The notes: generated by a model not told the origin, from the sequence alone. A DNA stretch of 64,000 nt from Sambucus nigra (GCA_949130495.1 OX422216.1:96789967-96853966), one strand, 5' to 3'. Positions 22,079-33,896 are shown, counted from the first letter of the stretch. A program made the numbers and translations.

Positions 22079-23801
22079 TGCGACACCCCGCCTAATTAAA
22101 TACCGAGCGATCACTCCTTTATTAAATTAAATCAAGGTGGACAGTTGGTCCATTCTTAGCATCACTGTCGAAAAATAAACTTTTCCAATTTAACACCCTA
22201 ATTAATTAAGCTAAGTGTCAAAAACATTTTCATACATACTTTCCAAATTTTATTTAAAGAAATCATTTATTTTATTAACAACATAATCCAATTAAATTAA
22301 TACATTCAACAATCGAATGTCAATATACGAAATCTAAAGTTACACATCCAAACTGAATAAATCCCATAGTAATAATACTGGAAATAACTGAAATACGAAT
22401 GTCCAACAACAACGGAATAATGGAAAGAGCTACACATGCCCAACTAGATGAAAGTACTAAAAGTGGATCCGAATGAACGAAGTCGTCTAATCAAGAGACC
22501 TGCAACTCCCACCTAAGCTGCAACGCGTTCCTTCCAAGAGATCCTAAGCAAGACGCCCCTGTGGCTGGGTACCTGTAATACATACATATATATACAAGAG
22601 AGAGAGAGAGAAAAAGAAACGGGTCAGAGCCCGATAGTGTGTTTGATTTAAAATACGTTTAGCAAGTATTTAAATTGATATAGGCCAATGCAACAACATA
22701 TTAGTGCGACACTCTCTTGAGAAATTCTCACCTCTCTTCTAATGTGCACACCTATCGCACTAACCTTCCCACGGGTCTATCTCATCATATAACACGCTAT
22801 TATTTCCCAATGGATCAACTTATCTTATTTTGCTCGTAAGATTCAAAATTTAACGATTCAATTGTTTGAAGATACTATTTCAATTAGTAACCAAAGTTCT
22901 CATTTTTACTTTATAAATCAATAAAGTTTTCCAGTGTCATATTATACTTTCTCAACACAAGTATTTATAATTTGAGTTATCAACCACGTCCTACATATCA
23001 CATCACAGTAGACAGTTCCAGATTTCATAATTTCCATATATATATTAACCACTCGTAAAATATATATAAACCATAACAGCACCCCAAAGAAAACTATGGT
23101 GCGGGCATACTCTACTATCCAAACCCCATATCACTCACATTAAGGGGAATACAAATTCGGAATCACTCTCGAATTGTATTAACACATACTCAAACAATAT
23201 TGAGACGAAGTATAGATTCCAAGTCCCTTAGGACCGTCTGAACTACCACTGCGATAGCCTGTACCAAGGATATCTATACACAAACAAGATGAGGCGAAGA
23301 ATAGATTCCAAGTCTCTAAGAGGATGACACATGCCTGCGTCTCTTAGGACCTTCTGAACTATCATATCACTAGCCTGTACCAAGGATATCTATCTTCTAG
23401 GGTACAAGTCAATATCCCCCATAAAGGTCCCATCGAGATAAGACTGTCCCAGCGCGGAAACCTCAGGGATAGCAAGTAGCGTGGGCATGATTTTCACACA
23501 TAGATAGTATATGCATACACAATCATTAGTCCCGACGCGACACGGGCGCGTCCCGACTCAAATTTCCAAAATCGTCATTTTATTCACTCGTGACATTCAA
23601 TATAATCAATATCATATATTACTTTGCTCAATAGTAATATTCAACAAATTTCCCATAATTACTAACTCTCGTCACGTTAATAATTATAACATAATTAATT
23701 TCCGGATTTTTATTAAATAATTAACTCACATTAAATTTAATAAATCCCCAAATTAATATTAATCTCCAAATTAATATAGCATAAAAATACGGGGTATTAC
23801 A
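22079..23801 (-). repeat. Element II 5' LTR with large internal deletion
   Basis: Aligns with 4275-7410 except for a gap of about 1.37 kb: the sequence jumps at about 23525 from the counterpart of 5757 to that of 7130. A second gap of about 40 bp lies near 22280. The deletion removes the CGATCGAT cluster and the leader-like block, so this 5' LTR has lost the likely promoter region. It ends ATTACA before the CTTGG duplication. Confidence 0.9.
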
Positions 23802-23806
23802 CTTGG
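23802..23806. repeat. Target-site duplication of element II (right)
   Basis: CTTGG, matching 4270-4274. The following ATGAGTTGACAACC continues element I in alignment with element II's own uninterrupted interior (reverse complement near 8270-8300). Confidence 0.9.
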
Positions 23807-24752
23807 ATGAGTTGACAACCTCAAGGTAAGATCAAGAGTTCCTTCGAACATGTGGAACAAGATGCCCAAGAAGGAACTGATTGACACTCCTTGGAGTGAT
23901 TTACAATATTAGCTAGTGTGCCTCAGTCTTCCTTCGAAAGGAAGGATTGCGCCGGTAAGTGGTCCTACCCGGTATTTTTCTGAATTAAGTTGAGATTTTT
24001 GGACCCAACCTTCAATATGGGATTTCAGGAAGCAGCGGGGATATCATTTCATTTTAAGCAGGTTGTATCACCCATGATTCGGGGAGTAGGCGAACGGTGA
24101 TTAACCAATAGTGGAGCAGTGTGAAAATAATCTTGGATTCATGGTGATCATTTCTTTTCCACAACGGTTCTAGCTAACAAGTGGAGTATAGTACGATAAT
24201 TGTGGTGGATATTACCTAATTGTAGGGTTCCGTGGGATCACTCATACCTGTTTATTGTGAACAAGATGCTTATTGAGGTTTTAGTGTAGAAAAACCTTAA
24301 CTTCTCTCACTATGAATGTTAAGAGATGGGCGGATAATCAAAATTTTGGTTTGGTTGAGTTAGAGTCTAATGGCTATGGTGGAATTCCATGATTATTTTA
24401 GGCGAACAAGGGTGGTTAGATGTTCGTATGGTTTCTTTCAGAAGGGGAGTTTTGTGTTTAGATAAATTCGAGTAGTTGTCATGTAGTGAGGTGCGGCCTC
24501 CCAATGGTATTGAAATAATGGGAATTAATAATGTATAAGTGTGTCTTCTACAAATGTTGTCGGATAGGAGCACAATGTGAAGCGTCTTTAATGAGAGTGT
24601 TAAACAAGCTTGCTGTGAGGCGGGGGATATTGTGATTGAGTGCCTTACTATGTAGATAGTTTGCCTTCTGATAAGGTATCCAGAATTATTTTTACCTGGT
24701 ATGCCTTATTTTCTGAATTTCGGGATGAAATTCCATTATTAGGGGGGAAGTA
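23807..24752 (+). other. Element I internal region, 3' part, ending in polypurine tract
   Basis: Colinear with element II 7411-8290 (reverse complement), with no coding motif. The end reads GGGATGAAATTCC, then a PPT (AGGGGGGAAG) at 24740-24752, then the LTR. Confidence 0.7.
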
Positions 24753-25865
24753 TGTAATACCCCGTATTTTTATCACTTTTAAATTTGGGGATTTATTAAA
24801 TTTAAATTTAGATATTAATTTAATATTAATTCAGAAATTATTTTAAATATTTACTAGCATGATGAGAGTTAGTAATTATTGGGTTGATTATTACTTAATG
24901 AATAAAGTAATATGTATAATCGAATTTATTAAAATTATCATGAGTGTGTAATTTGATAATTATGGAAATTAAATCGGGACGGGCCGGTGTCGTGTCGGGA
25001 TTAAATTATTATTATTAAGAGTGAATAAATTATAAGTCGCCCATATGGTCATTTTGAGTGCGCCAAAGTGTCCGGAAGGGTCGAGATAGTCAGAAAAGTG
25101 TACCCGGGGGTTTAGTTTGGGTCTCGGGGTGTTTCTAGGCCTAATTGACATCCCGGGAGGGTATATTAGACATTTTGTATTTTTGGTTAATTAAACCCAC
25201 GAATTTCCAATAGTTATATCAGCTATTAGGAGTTGCCTTTTAGGGTTAACAAACACAGAGCCTTAGAAGGACCATTAGAGAAGAAGATAGGAAGCTTTCC
25301 AAGCAATCCAAGCCCAAGAACTCATCCGTTTGCACCGCCACCACCACCAAAGCATAGATCGCGCGACGAGGAACGCAACCATACCTCTTTCATCCACAAA
25401 TCAGAAACTCAAATTCCAGGCAAGTATCTATCTTGCTTTATTTTTAGTTAATGTCTCAATCATGTTAGTCTAGGTTTTTTTAGAACTTGTTTCAAGAAAG
25501 AAAGTATAGTTTTGAGACTTAAAATCACATTTTGTAGAAGAAGTAATCATGTTCTCGACATCTAAATCACATGTACAGGATAAACCACGAATTTGTATGG
25601 ATTTAGAATTAGGAAATCTGGAAAAGTTATAAAAGAATTGAAAGAAAAAGAAAAATTAGGGTTCTTAAAGTTTAGGTAAATTTTACCCATTAAATTGTTA
25701 TAATTGATGAATTGGGACATATTTTACATAGAAAATCATGTGTTTAGGTATATAGTACTTGTAGTAACGTTGGTTGGGAGTTGGGGAATGATATATGGAG
25801 ATTTGGTTGAGGTTGGAGAGGCAAACCCATAACTGGGTTAATGCAGTTTTCGTCATAACTTCTTT

Positions 25866-25931
25866 ATCGATCCATCGACCCAAGAACATCGATCGATCGA
25901 TGATCGACCCCATTTCCTCTATCGATCGACC
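25866..25931 (+). promoter_or_regulatory. CGATCGAT palindrome cluster and downstream TATA candidate, element I LTR
   Basis: Overlapping ATCGATCGATCGATGATCGA and further ATCGAT units within 65 bp. A GGATATAAATAGG box follows about 90 bp downstream (26021-26033). The spacing resembles element III, where the cluster also precedes a TATA box. Confidence 0.4.
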
Positions 25932-26251
25932 CCTCTTGGAAAACTGCATATTCCCCTTTTGTTGGTTTAATCCGATTAAAATGCGTAGTAACCCTTGATT
26001 TTTATTGTTAGAGCGTAATGGGATATAAATAGGACCAATAGGGTCTAGGTAAACTCCGTTGAGTGAGAATTTAATATAAGATGAAATTAAGGGTTAACGG
26101 GGAGTTATTCACACATATGAAGTCATGCGTACGTTTAATAAAAGATCGAGACTTGTAAGAAAGTTAGACTAGAAGGTAAGTGAGAGTGCCTACTGAAATT
26201 ATACTTAGGGAGATAGAATACTTCGAGTGTAGAGAAGTAGGTATGGAGTAA

Positions 26252-26254
<3 letters not shown>

Positions 26255-26288
<34 letters not shown>
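26255..26288. repeat. (AT)n microsatellite, 34 bp
   Basis: Uninterrupted AT dinucleotides inside the element I 3' LTR. Confidence 0.95.
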
Positions 26289-26292
<4 letters not shown>

Positions 26293-26803
26293 ATAAAAGT
26301 GACAAATCCGTTATGCAAGATAATCAAGTAAAAATATGCTAAGAAAGGATAATTATAATTATGGGTCGTGAGCGCACCTAATTTAGAAATGTGGATATTT
26401 ATATATATATATATGACTGTGTGATTGTGCATATATTATATATCTGTATAAAAATCATACTCGGGCTACTTGCTATCATGGGGGTTTCCACGCCGGGACG
26501 GTCTTATCTCGATTGGGCCTATATAGGAGATATTAACTAGTACCCTAGAACATAGGATTCCTTAGTACCCACTATCTGATTGATAGTCAGACAGTCCTAA
26601 GAGACGTGAGAGTATGTGCTGACCTTTTAGGGACTTGGAACTATGTTTCGCCTCCATTTGTATGTGTTTTGTGTTAATATAGTTCGAGAGTGATTCCGAA
26701 CTAGTATTTCCCTTAGTACGAGTGATACGGGGACTTGATAGCAGAGTATTCCAGCACCATAGATTTTATGTGGGGTGCCGATAGTATATATATTATATGA
26801 GTG

Positions 26804-26807
<4 letters not shown>

Positions 26808-26868
<61 letters not shown>
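26808..26868. repeat. (AT)n microsatellite, 61 bp
   Basis: Uninterrupted AT dinucleotides in the same LTR. They create a spurious minus-strand frame of alternating Tyr and Ile (26627-26899), which is not a gene. Confidence 0.95.
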
Positions 26869-26871
<3 letters not shown>

Positions 26872-27834
26872 TTAAGTATGGGAACTTTCTACTGGGCATA
26901 AAAGTAGTTAAGTAATGAATAAATACTTCAACTTTACTATAAGTGTTTGGGAATTTTGTGACATCACCGGATTATTTTAAATAACATAAGATATATGAGA
27001 GATCTTAATTTTCAGAAATTAAATATCTTAGCCATAGTATTCTTTAGAATGAAAACTTTTGGGAAGTTAAGTTAAAATAAACTTTTGAGGTTAATAGTAC
27101 AGTAGGCGTGCATACTTGATGAGAGGTGAGAATTTCTCAAGAGAGTGTCACATACTAACATGGTTCTTACATTAGCCGGTAAGAATTTTAAATACTTGCT
27201 AAACTATTTTTAAACTGTTTTACACTCGGGCTCTGACCCATTTACTGTTATTTCTTTTCTCTTGTATATATATGTATATATTACAGGTTCCCAGCCACAG
27301 GGGCGTCATGCTTAGATTCCTTGGAACGGACGTGCTGCAGCGTATGTGGGAGTTGCAGGACATTGCTTAGATGAACTCATTGATTGACTCTACTCTTATT
27401 TTTAGAACTTATTAGTTTGGGCATGTGTCGCCCATTCCTCTATTCAGTTTGGATTTTTGTCAGAGATTTATGTTCATTTATATTTCCTGTATTTGGTATT
27501 TTTGGGATTTAATTATTGTCAAGATGGTTTCATTTATAGTTTTAAACTGGTTTGGTTTATCTACATGATTCAATTTCCTTTTGTGCTCTTATCCATCCTT
27601 AGTATTTTTGAATTCTTAAACTGTTGGTTATTAAAAAGGTTTTCATGTTTGGATTTAAATAAAATTGGAATTAAGGTTTTAAATTGGTTTGACACTTAGC
27701 TTAATTATTTAGGGTGTTTAATTTGGAAATTCTATTTTGCGACAGTGATGCTGAGAATGAACCAACCATTCACCTTGATTTTTTAATTTAATAAAGGACT
27801 GATCACCCGGTATTTAATTAGGCGGGGTGTCACA

Positions 27835-30629
27835 AGAGGAAGTTTTGGCATTGACTGTTGGGCTGCTGAGGACTCTAATAATTGTATTTTTATACTCAGC
27901 TAGATGAGATGGTTGCAACTGGTCTATGGTTCTCCTGGAATAATAAGAGTGATGGTGTGGGAAGAATTCAATCCAGAATTGATAGGTTACGTCATAATAA
28001 TTAATGGAGTTCCACATTTCATGAAGACCAAGCTAATTATATGTGCTAAGGCATATCTGACCACTGCCCAATCGTTATTACCATTCTTTGTCTTAGCGAC
28101 AGGAAACCCAAACCTTTTAAGTTTTTTTTAACTATTGGATTGCACATGAGGAGTTCAATATCATTCTAGTGGATTCTTAGACTGGTAATTATCATGGCAA
28201 TCATATGGATAATCTCTCTGATAAACTTAGAAGAATCAAACCTTAGTTAAAATAGCTAAATAATAGATTCTACTCCAACATTTCTGTTAGAGTGGAAGAG
28301 ACTAAGAATCACCTTGATATGCGATAAGTTAATTTTGATAGAGATGGTTCCAACTCCCAGCTCAAGTTAGAGGATAAGGAGATGATTGTGAAATATAGTT
28401 ATTTGAGAGTTGCCTAAGAATCCTTTTATCGGCAGAAGTCCAGCGTTAGTTGGTTACAATTATGGGGACATGAACACCCTCTTCTCCCACAAGAAAATTA
28501 ATGCTAATATCTCTCGGAGGAATATTCTTAGTACTCATAATACCAATGTGAATATGGTTGAAGGAAGTGAAAGTGTTGTAGCTGAGGCTGTTTCTTTCTT
28601 TAGTTCTGTACTTGGCCCTGTGATGGGAGATGATGGTAAGGACATACCCAGTTATTTTATGACCAAGAAGTTTTCTGAGGCTCAATTGATTGGGTTAACT
28701 AATCCTGTGGCTGAGGATGAGATCAAACATGACATGTTCTCTATTAAGGATAATAAATCTCTTAGCCTTCATGGATTCAATGTTGGTTTGTTTAAGAAGA
28801 ATTGGAATGTGTCAAGTGAGAATGTTGTTAATGCTGTTAAACACTTCTTCTCTAATGGTCACATGCCTAGGCAGTGGAACAATACCTATCTTTCCCTTAT
28901 CCCTAAAGTTAGTAAACCCTCCTCCATGAGTGATTTCAGGTATATTGCATGCTGCAACACCATTTATAGATGTATTATCAAGATCATTGTTGCCAGAATT
29001 AAACCTCTCATGCCTAACTTGATTAATGAAAGGCATGATGACTTTGCTCATGGTATATCCATCACTAATAACATTTTACTATTTAAAGAAATTATGAGGA
29101 ATTATCATAGAGACTACGTCCCCTATATTATTAATTGATGTGATAAATGCCTACGATACTGTTGACTAGAATTTTCTGTTTGAAGTGCTAAGGCAAGTGG
29201 GGTTCCCCTTAATTCTTATATCCTGGATCAAGGCATGTTTGACTAATGTTTAGTTCTCAATTATCCTTAATGGAGATGTCAATGGTTTTTTTGTTGGGAC
29301 GAGAGGCTTGAGATATAGTGATCCTCTATCACCTTATCTATTAATTCTTGTCATGGAAGCCTTTTCTTGTATTTTGTATAGACACTGCAGTGGGCAATCT
29401 TTTACCCAACATCCTAAGTGTAAGGATCTCCTATTTAATCACCTTACCTTTGCTGATAACCTGTCCATTTTCTATGGTGGTTATTTTAATTATGTGATTT
29501 TGTTAAGCTTGCTCTTAATGAGCTTTCTAACCTATCTAGATTTCACCCTAACATGGCTAAAAGTAACCTTTTTTTGCTTAGGAGCAACGAAAAATGACAT
29601 TCAGATCATGTCTGCTAGACTTGGGATCAATCACCTCACTCCTTTCAAATGGTTCCTCTCATTTCCACCTGATTGAAACTTGTTTATTACAAAGAACTCA
29701 TTTATAAAATCACCAAAAGAGTTAAAAGTTGTACTTCTAGACTCCTTAGCTATGTTAACAGACTTTAACTTGTAATGTTTGCCCTTTTTCGTATCCAAAT
29801 TTATTGGTATAATATTTTCATCCTTTCTAAGGGTGTTTTAATATCTATTGACCAAATTCTTAGGGACTTCATTTTAAATGGGCTTGACCTTAAGCACATT
29901 GAGGATTAAGTTTCTTGGGAGGAGGTTTGTAATCCTAAAAAAGAAGGAAATTTAGGCATTAAAAGTATTGATGTTTGGAACAAGGCTTCTATGTTGAGAC
30001 ACTTGTGGAACTTATGCAGCAAGAAAGGCATTCTTTGGTCAAGTGGTTCCACACTTATGAGGTCAAAAGGATGAGCATATGGGCAATCAACCTGCCAAAT
30101 GATGCATCCTGGAGCTGGAGGAAAATTTTAGAACTTAGAGATAAAAGCAGACCCCTTACGAAGACCACCATTGGCATTGGATGGGATATACATTTATGTG
30201 GTATGATAATTGGCACCACTTTGGTCCTCTCCATCCCTTTTTGGGGATAAAACTATCTATGATGCAACTAGTAACCACAAATCCAAAGTTGCAAACTTCA
30301 TTGATGGCACAAGTTGGAAGTGGTCTGCTAGTATGACCTAGAAACTAAGTGATATTCAAAACTCTCATCTCCTAACAATCTAGCCACTTGTTGATGATAA
30401 AGTGGGATGGATCCCTAATCGAAATGGATCCTTCTCCATATCCTCCAACTATACGAACATCAGGAACCATGGTACTGTTGTGCCTTGGTCCAAGATGGTC
30501 TGGAACAAGTGTCACATCCCCAAATGTTCATTTATCCGTTTATGTTTTTGTAAGAATGCCCTCTCAATTAAGGATAAAGTCTTTGATTGGGGTCTGATTG
30601 ATGATGCTTCTTGTAGGTTAAGATTCTAG
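27835..30629 (+). pseudogene. LINE-a: L1-type LINE ORF2 relic (endonuclease end, RT, start of C-terminal domain)
   Basis: From left to right: endonuclease end (GLWFSWNNKSDGVGRIQSRI, then ISDHCPIVI) at 27840-28130; linker with GDMNTLFSH; RT fingers at 28410-29138 (WNNTYLSLIPKV, FRYIACCNTIYRCIIKI); palm (LNGDVNGFFVGTRGLR, DPLSPYLLILVMEAF). The catalytic FADD reads FADN at 29449-29460. The C-terminal region (VSWEEVCNPKKEGNLGIKS, IPKCSFIRL) runs to about 30629, where gypsy sequence begins. Many stops and frameshifts are present. L1-type LINE families copy by target-primed reverse transcription; this copy is dead. Its 5' part was lost or lies beyond element I. Confidence 0.88.
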
Positions 30630-31097
30630 GTGCATCTCGGAGGGGATAAGATGTACTAGGATTTGAGGAGGTTATATTAGTGGGACGGTATGAAGTAGGA
30701 TGTAGTTGAGTTTGTCTCCAGGTGAATCACTTGTTAGATGGTGTAGGTTGATCACTAGAGAACAACCGTGTTTTTTCATCCGTTGAAGATTTCAGTATGG
30801 AAATGTGAGAGTATATCGATGGACTTCATCACAGGGTTATCGACGTTACAAAGGGGTCACGATTTCATCGGGGTTATTGTGGACCGATCTACCAAGGTAG
30901 CTCATTTCTTACCTATTCAGGTGGATTACATGACATGGAAATATGCCCACTATTCATTACAGAGATGGTGAGACTGCACGGAGTTCTGCTCAACATTGTT
31001 TCGGATCAGGATAAGATCTTCGTGTCCCATTTCTAGCAAAGTTTTCAGGAGGTGATGGGGATAAAGTTGCGTTCGAGCCCAACGTATCACCTACAGA
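30630..31097 (+). pseudogene. Element IV integrase remnant (zinc-binding and core)
   Basis: Readable pieces are [32 protein letters not shown] and [12 protein letters not shown], aligning with III's integrase 128-222. It contains the first catalytic Asp (MDF) and a second-Asp region (FRIRIRSS) in another frame. Stops replace several Trp/Gln codons (for example TAG in the zinc-binding region). It stops at the YHLQ motif where LINE-b is inserted. Confidence 0.8.
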
Positions 31098-33173
31098 TTG
31101 TGGCGGAGTTCAATACTTGTCTCGATAATATGAATGTTCATGATCTTGCCACTAGAGGGATATGGTTCACATGGAATAGGAAGCAAGAGGGGGAGGAAAA
31201 CATCAATCTAAGATTAATAGAGTTCTTATAAATGACATTTGGGATGCTAACTTCTCATAATCACAAGCTGATATGCTATGCCCGGGCATCTATGCTAAAC
31301 CTATCTCTTAAGTTGAGAATGGTCAAAGTTACCTTACAAAATTTGAACGATAAATTCTACAGCAATATCTCTCAGAGGGTTTCCGCATCAAAGCAAACTC
31401 TGATGGATATCCAAACTAATTTGGATATGGATGGCCTAAATATTGCCCTTCAGGAAATTGAGAAGATTGCAAGCACTGAATATGTTGAATGCAGAATGGC
31501 TGAAGAGGCTTTCTTCAAACAAAAAACCAGAATTAGGTGGCTTTAGGAAGGGGACATGAACACCAGTTTCTTCCACTCTAGAGTTAAAAGGAACAAGTTC
31601 TTAACCATACTCACTCAAGAAGGAAACAAAGTTGAGGGCCACACTATTGTTAAAAGTGAAGTTATTAAGTACTTTTACAACCTCCTTAACACCAATCCCC
31701 ACACCACCCCTAACCACATCCGTAACCATGCCATCACTTAAAAACTCTCCCATGAGTAGGCAAGACAATATGATCAGGCCTATTACAAATGATGAGTTTA
31801 AAAAGGCCTTTTTTAACTTGGGTAAGAATAAACCTCCTGGACATGATGGTTTCAACGCTGAATTCTTTACTAAGAACTGGGATATTATGGGTGAAGAGGT
31901 TATGAAGGTCGTGACATCCTTTTTAATAATAGTCAGATGCTGAGACAGTGGAATTGCACAAATCTTGTCCTTATCCCCTAAACCAAATCCCTTTCCACCA
32001 TGAATGACTCCAAGATTATGGTGTATAGGGTGAAAACTTTTATCCACTCAACTAATAAATGACAAACAATCTGCCTTTGTCCAAGGTAGATCGATTGGGG
32101 ACAACATTCTGCTTATGCAAAATCTCGTGAGAAATAATTATAGGAACCATGGGCCTCTTAGGTGTGTAATGAAGACTGGAATTCTTAAATCCTATGACAA
32201 TGTCAATTGGGGTTTCTTGTTCTCAATTTTATGACACATGGGATTCCCTCCTATCTTTATCAAGTGGATTCAAAAGTGTCACTAGTGCCAGTTTTTCCAT
32301 CATCATCAATGGTGCCTCTCCTGGGTTTTTCAACTCTAGGAGAGGATTGAGACAAGGGGATCCCCAATCCCCCTTTCTATTCTTGTTTATAATGGAACCT
32401 TTTGTTGGTCTCTTAGACCTTCACACCTGTTCTCCCAACTTTAAATTTCACCCAAAATGCAAAGAATTAAACATAAACCATTTATGCTTTGCTGAGGATC
32501 TCTTTCTCTTAGCAGGTGCTAACCTCAACTCCCTTGCCATCATCAACACTTCCCTAAATGATTTCACAGCCATGTTTGGTCTCAGGGAAAATCCAAGGAA
32601 AAGCTTCTTATTTACTACTAGCATCTTTACCTCTGAGAATAATTTATTTTATGGTTTTTAAACTTTCAAAATGGCCAAACTCCAATCAAATGCTTAGGAG
32701 TCCCCCTCATCTCCATAAAACTTAAACGTGAGGATTGTGTGGAGTTGATTGGCAAGATCAACTATAAAGTAAAGAGCTGGTCAAATAGAATGCTAAGTTA
32801 TGTTGGGAGGTTAAATTTAGTCAATTCTATTTTAATAAGTATGCAAGTCTACTGGTGCAGCATCTTCATAATCCCAAAGAAAACTATAAATGCTATTGAA
32901 AAAAATACTTCGCTGGTTCCTCTGGAATGGTCTTGAAATGAAAAAGGTGGGTGCCAAAGTCAAATGGAGTCATGTTTGCCTCCTTAAAAATGAGGGGGTT
33001 TGGGAATAAAGAAAATCTAAGAGTATAATATTTCTTCTATGCTCAAACTCTTATGGAACCTCTTTTGTAAGAAGGAAATTGTGGGGGTAAAATGGCGCCA
33101 CACATCAAGTTGAAAGGCAGAAGCTTATGGCATTCCTCTTCCTACTGATGCTTTATGGACTTGGTCTAAACTC

Positions 33174-33896
33174 ATGAAACTGAGAAGTACTACCAGACCT
33201 CTTGTTATGTCCATCATTGGCACTGGGATAAACGCTTGTTTTTGGCATGATAATTGGCACCCAAATGGTCCTCTTTGGCCCCTATATGGTGATAGATTCA
33301 TCTATAATGCTGCTAGCAATCACAAAGCTAAAGTGGATGATTTTATCTCCAATAATGAACGGTCTTGGCCTGCTACTGTTACTTGGGAACTAAATGAGAT
33401 CAAATATGTAAATCTTCCTCAAATACATCCATTCAGAAAGGATAATACTCAATGGAAGGCTATGCCAAATGGTCAGTTTACCACCTCATCTGTCTGGAAC
33501 TCTACTCGTACTCATGGCCTTCATGCTGGCTGGTCAAAGATGGTTTGGAACAATAACAATATTCCTAAATTCTCTTTCATCCTATGGTTGGTTTACAATG
33601 ATGTAGTCAACACAAAGAACATGAGATATAGCTGGGGAACTTCAGAAAACAACCTATGTGGTCTATGCAATATTGTCATTGAAAATAAAGATCGCTTCTT
33701 ATTTAGTTGCTCAGTCTCAAATGCCATTTGGAAAGAGGTCCAATTCAAGAACTCTTATGCAAATAATGCCACAAACTGGGACAATGTACTGCATGATTCC
33801 ACTACAAGCTTTGGGGGGGGGGGGGGGGAGGACCTTATTGACAAGGTTAGAACATCAACCTTTGCTAGAACCATTTATTATTTATGGATTGAGTGA
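33174..33896 (+). pseudogene. LINE-b C-terminal zf-RVT domain (longest open piece)
   Basis: 240 codons. The first part has ACFWHDNWHPNGPL and YNAASNHKAKVDDFI. The zinc-binding region has LCGLCNIVIENKDRFLFSCS with the expected Cys/His-like spacing (the usual His is Arg). KMVWNNNNIPKFSFILW is the typical core of the family. A run of 16 G at 33813-33828 encodes polyglycine and is a likely replication-slip site. Confidence 0.8.
33813..33828 (+). repeat. (G)16 homopolymer
   Basis: Sixteen consecutive G inside the LINE-b C-terminal domain. Its length is uncertain because sequencing and assembly often err at such runs. Confidence 0.9.

Larger units (their letters stand above)
4275..23801 (-). mobile_element. 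Element II: chromovirus-type LTR retrotransposon of the same family as I, inserted in I
   Basis: Bounded by perfect CTTGG duplications. The left LTR (3' LTR in element sense) is 3136 bp. The right LTR (5' LTR) is only 1723 bp because of an internal deletion. A PBS sits at 22059-22076 and a PPT next to 7411. About 4.3 kb of interior has a decayed gag leader and no readable pol. Element III is inserted between 10120 and 20463. The LTRs differ by about 20 substitutions over the aligned 1.5 kb or so (about 1.4% by eye). II runs opposite to its host element I. Confidence 0.88.
1..27834 (+). mobile_element. Element I: degenerate chromovirus-type Ty3/gypsy LTR retrotransposon (outermost of nest)
   Basis: Bases 1-870 match 26963-27834, so the window opens inside the 5' LTR. 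A tRNA-iMet-like primer site, gag zinc knuckles and a protease relic follow in the + direction. A polypurine tract (24740-24752) precedes a 3' LTR starting TGTAATACCCCG. The body is interrupted at 4275-23801 by element II, and the two halves join at the CTTGG duplication. The internal region (about 4.3 kb without the insert) has no readable RT, RNase H or integrase, so the copy is non-autonomous or strongly decayed. Right flanking bases are AGAGG at 27835; the left copy of the target duplication lies outside the window. Confidence 0.85.
24753..27834 (+). repeat. Element I 3' LTR (3082 bp)
   Basis: Starts TGTAATACCCCG after the PPT and ends GGCGGGGTGTCACA. Contains a leader-like block ending CCAGGCAAGTATC (25416), a CGATCGAT cluster (25866-25931), a TATAAAT box (26024-26030) and two AT-dinucleotide runs. 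Homologous along its length to element II's LTR in inverted orientation. Confidence 0.92.

Noticed and set aside
26627..26899. 90-codon frame with alternating Tyr and Ile
   Set aside because: Translation of an AT dinucleotide run.
27835..27839. AGAGG as target duplication of element I
   Set aside because: The left copy is outside the window, so the duplication cannot be confirmed.
30768..30971. Possibility that the IV integrase piece is a domesticated host gene
   Set aside because: It has stops in the zinc-binding region, is cut by a LINE and is followed by matching PPT and LTR, so it is ordinary element debris.
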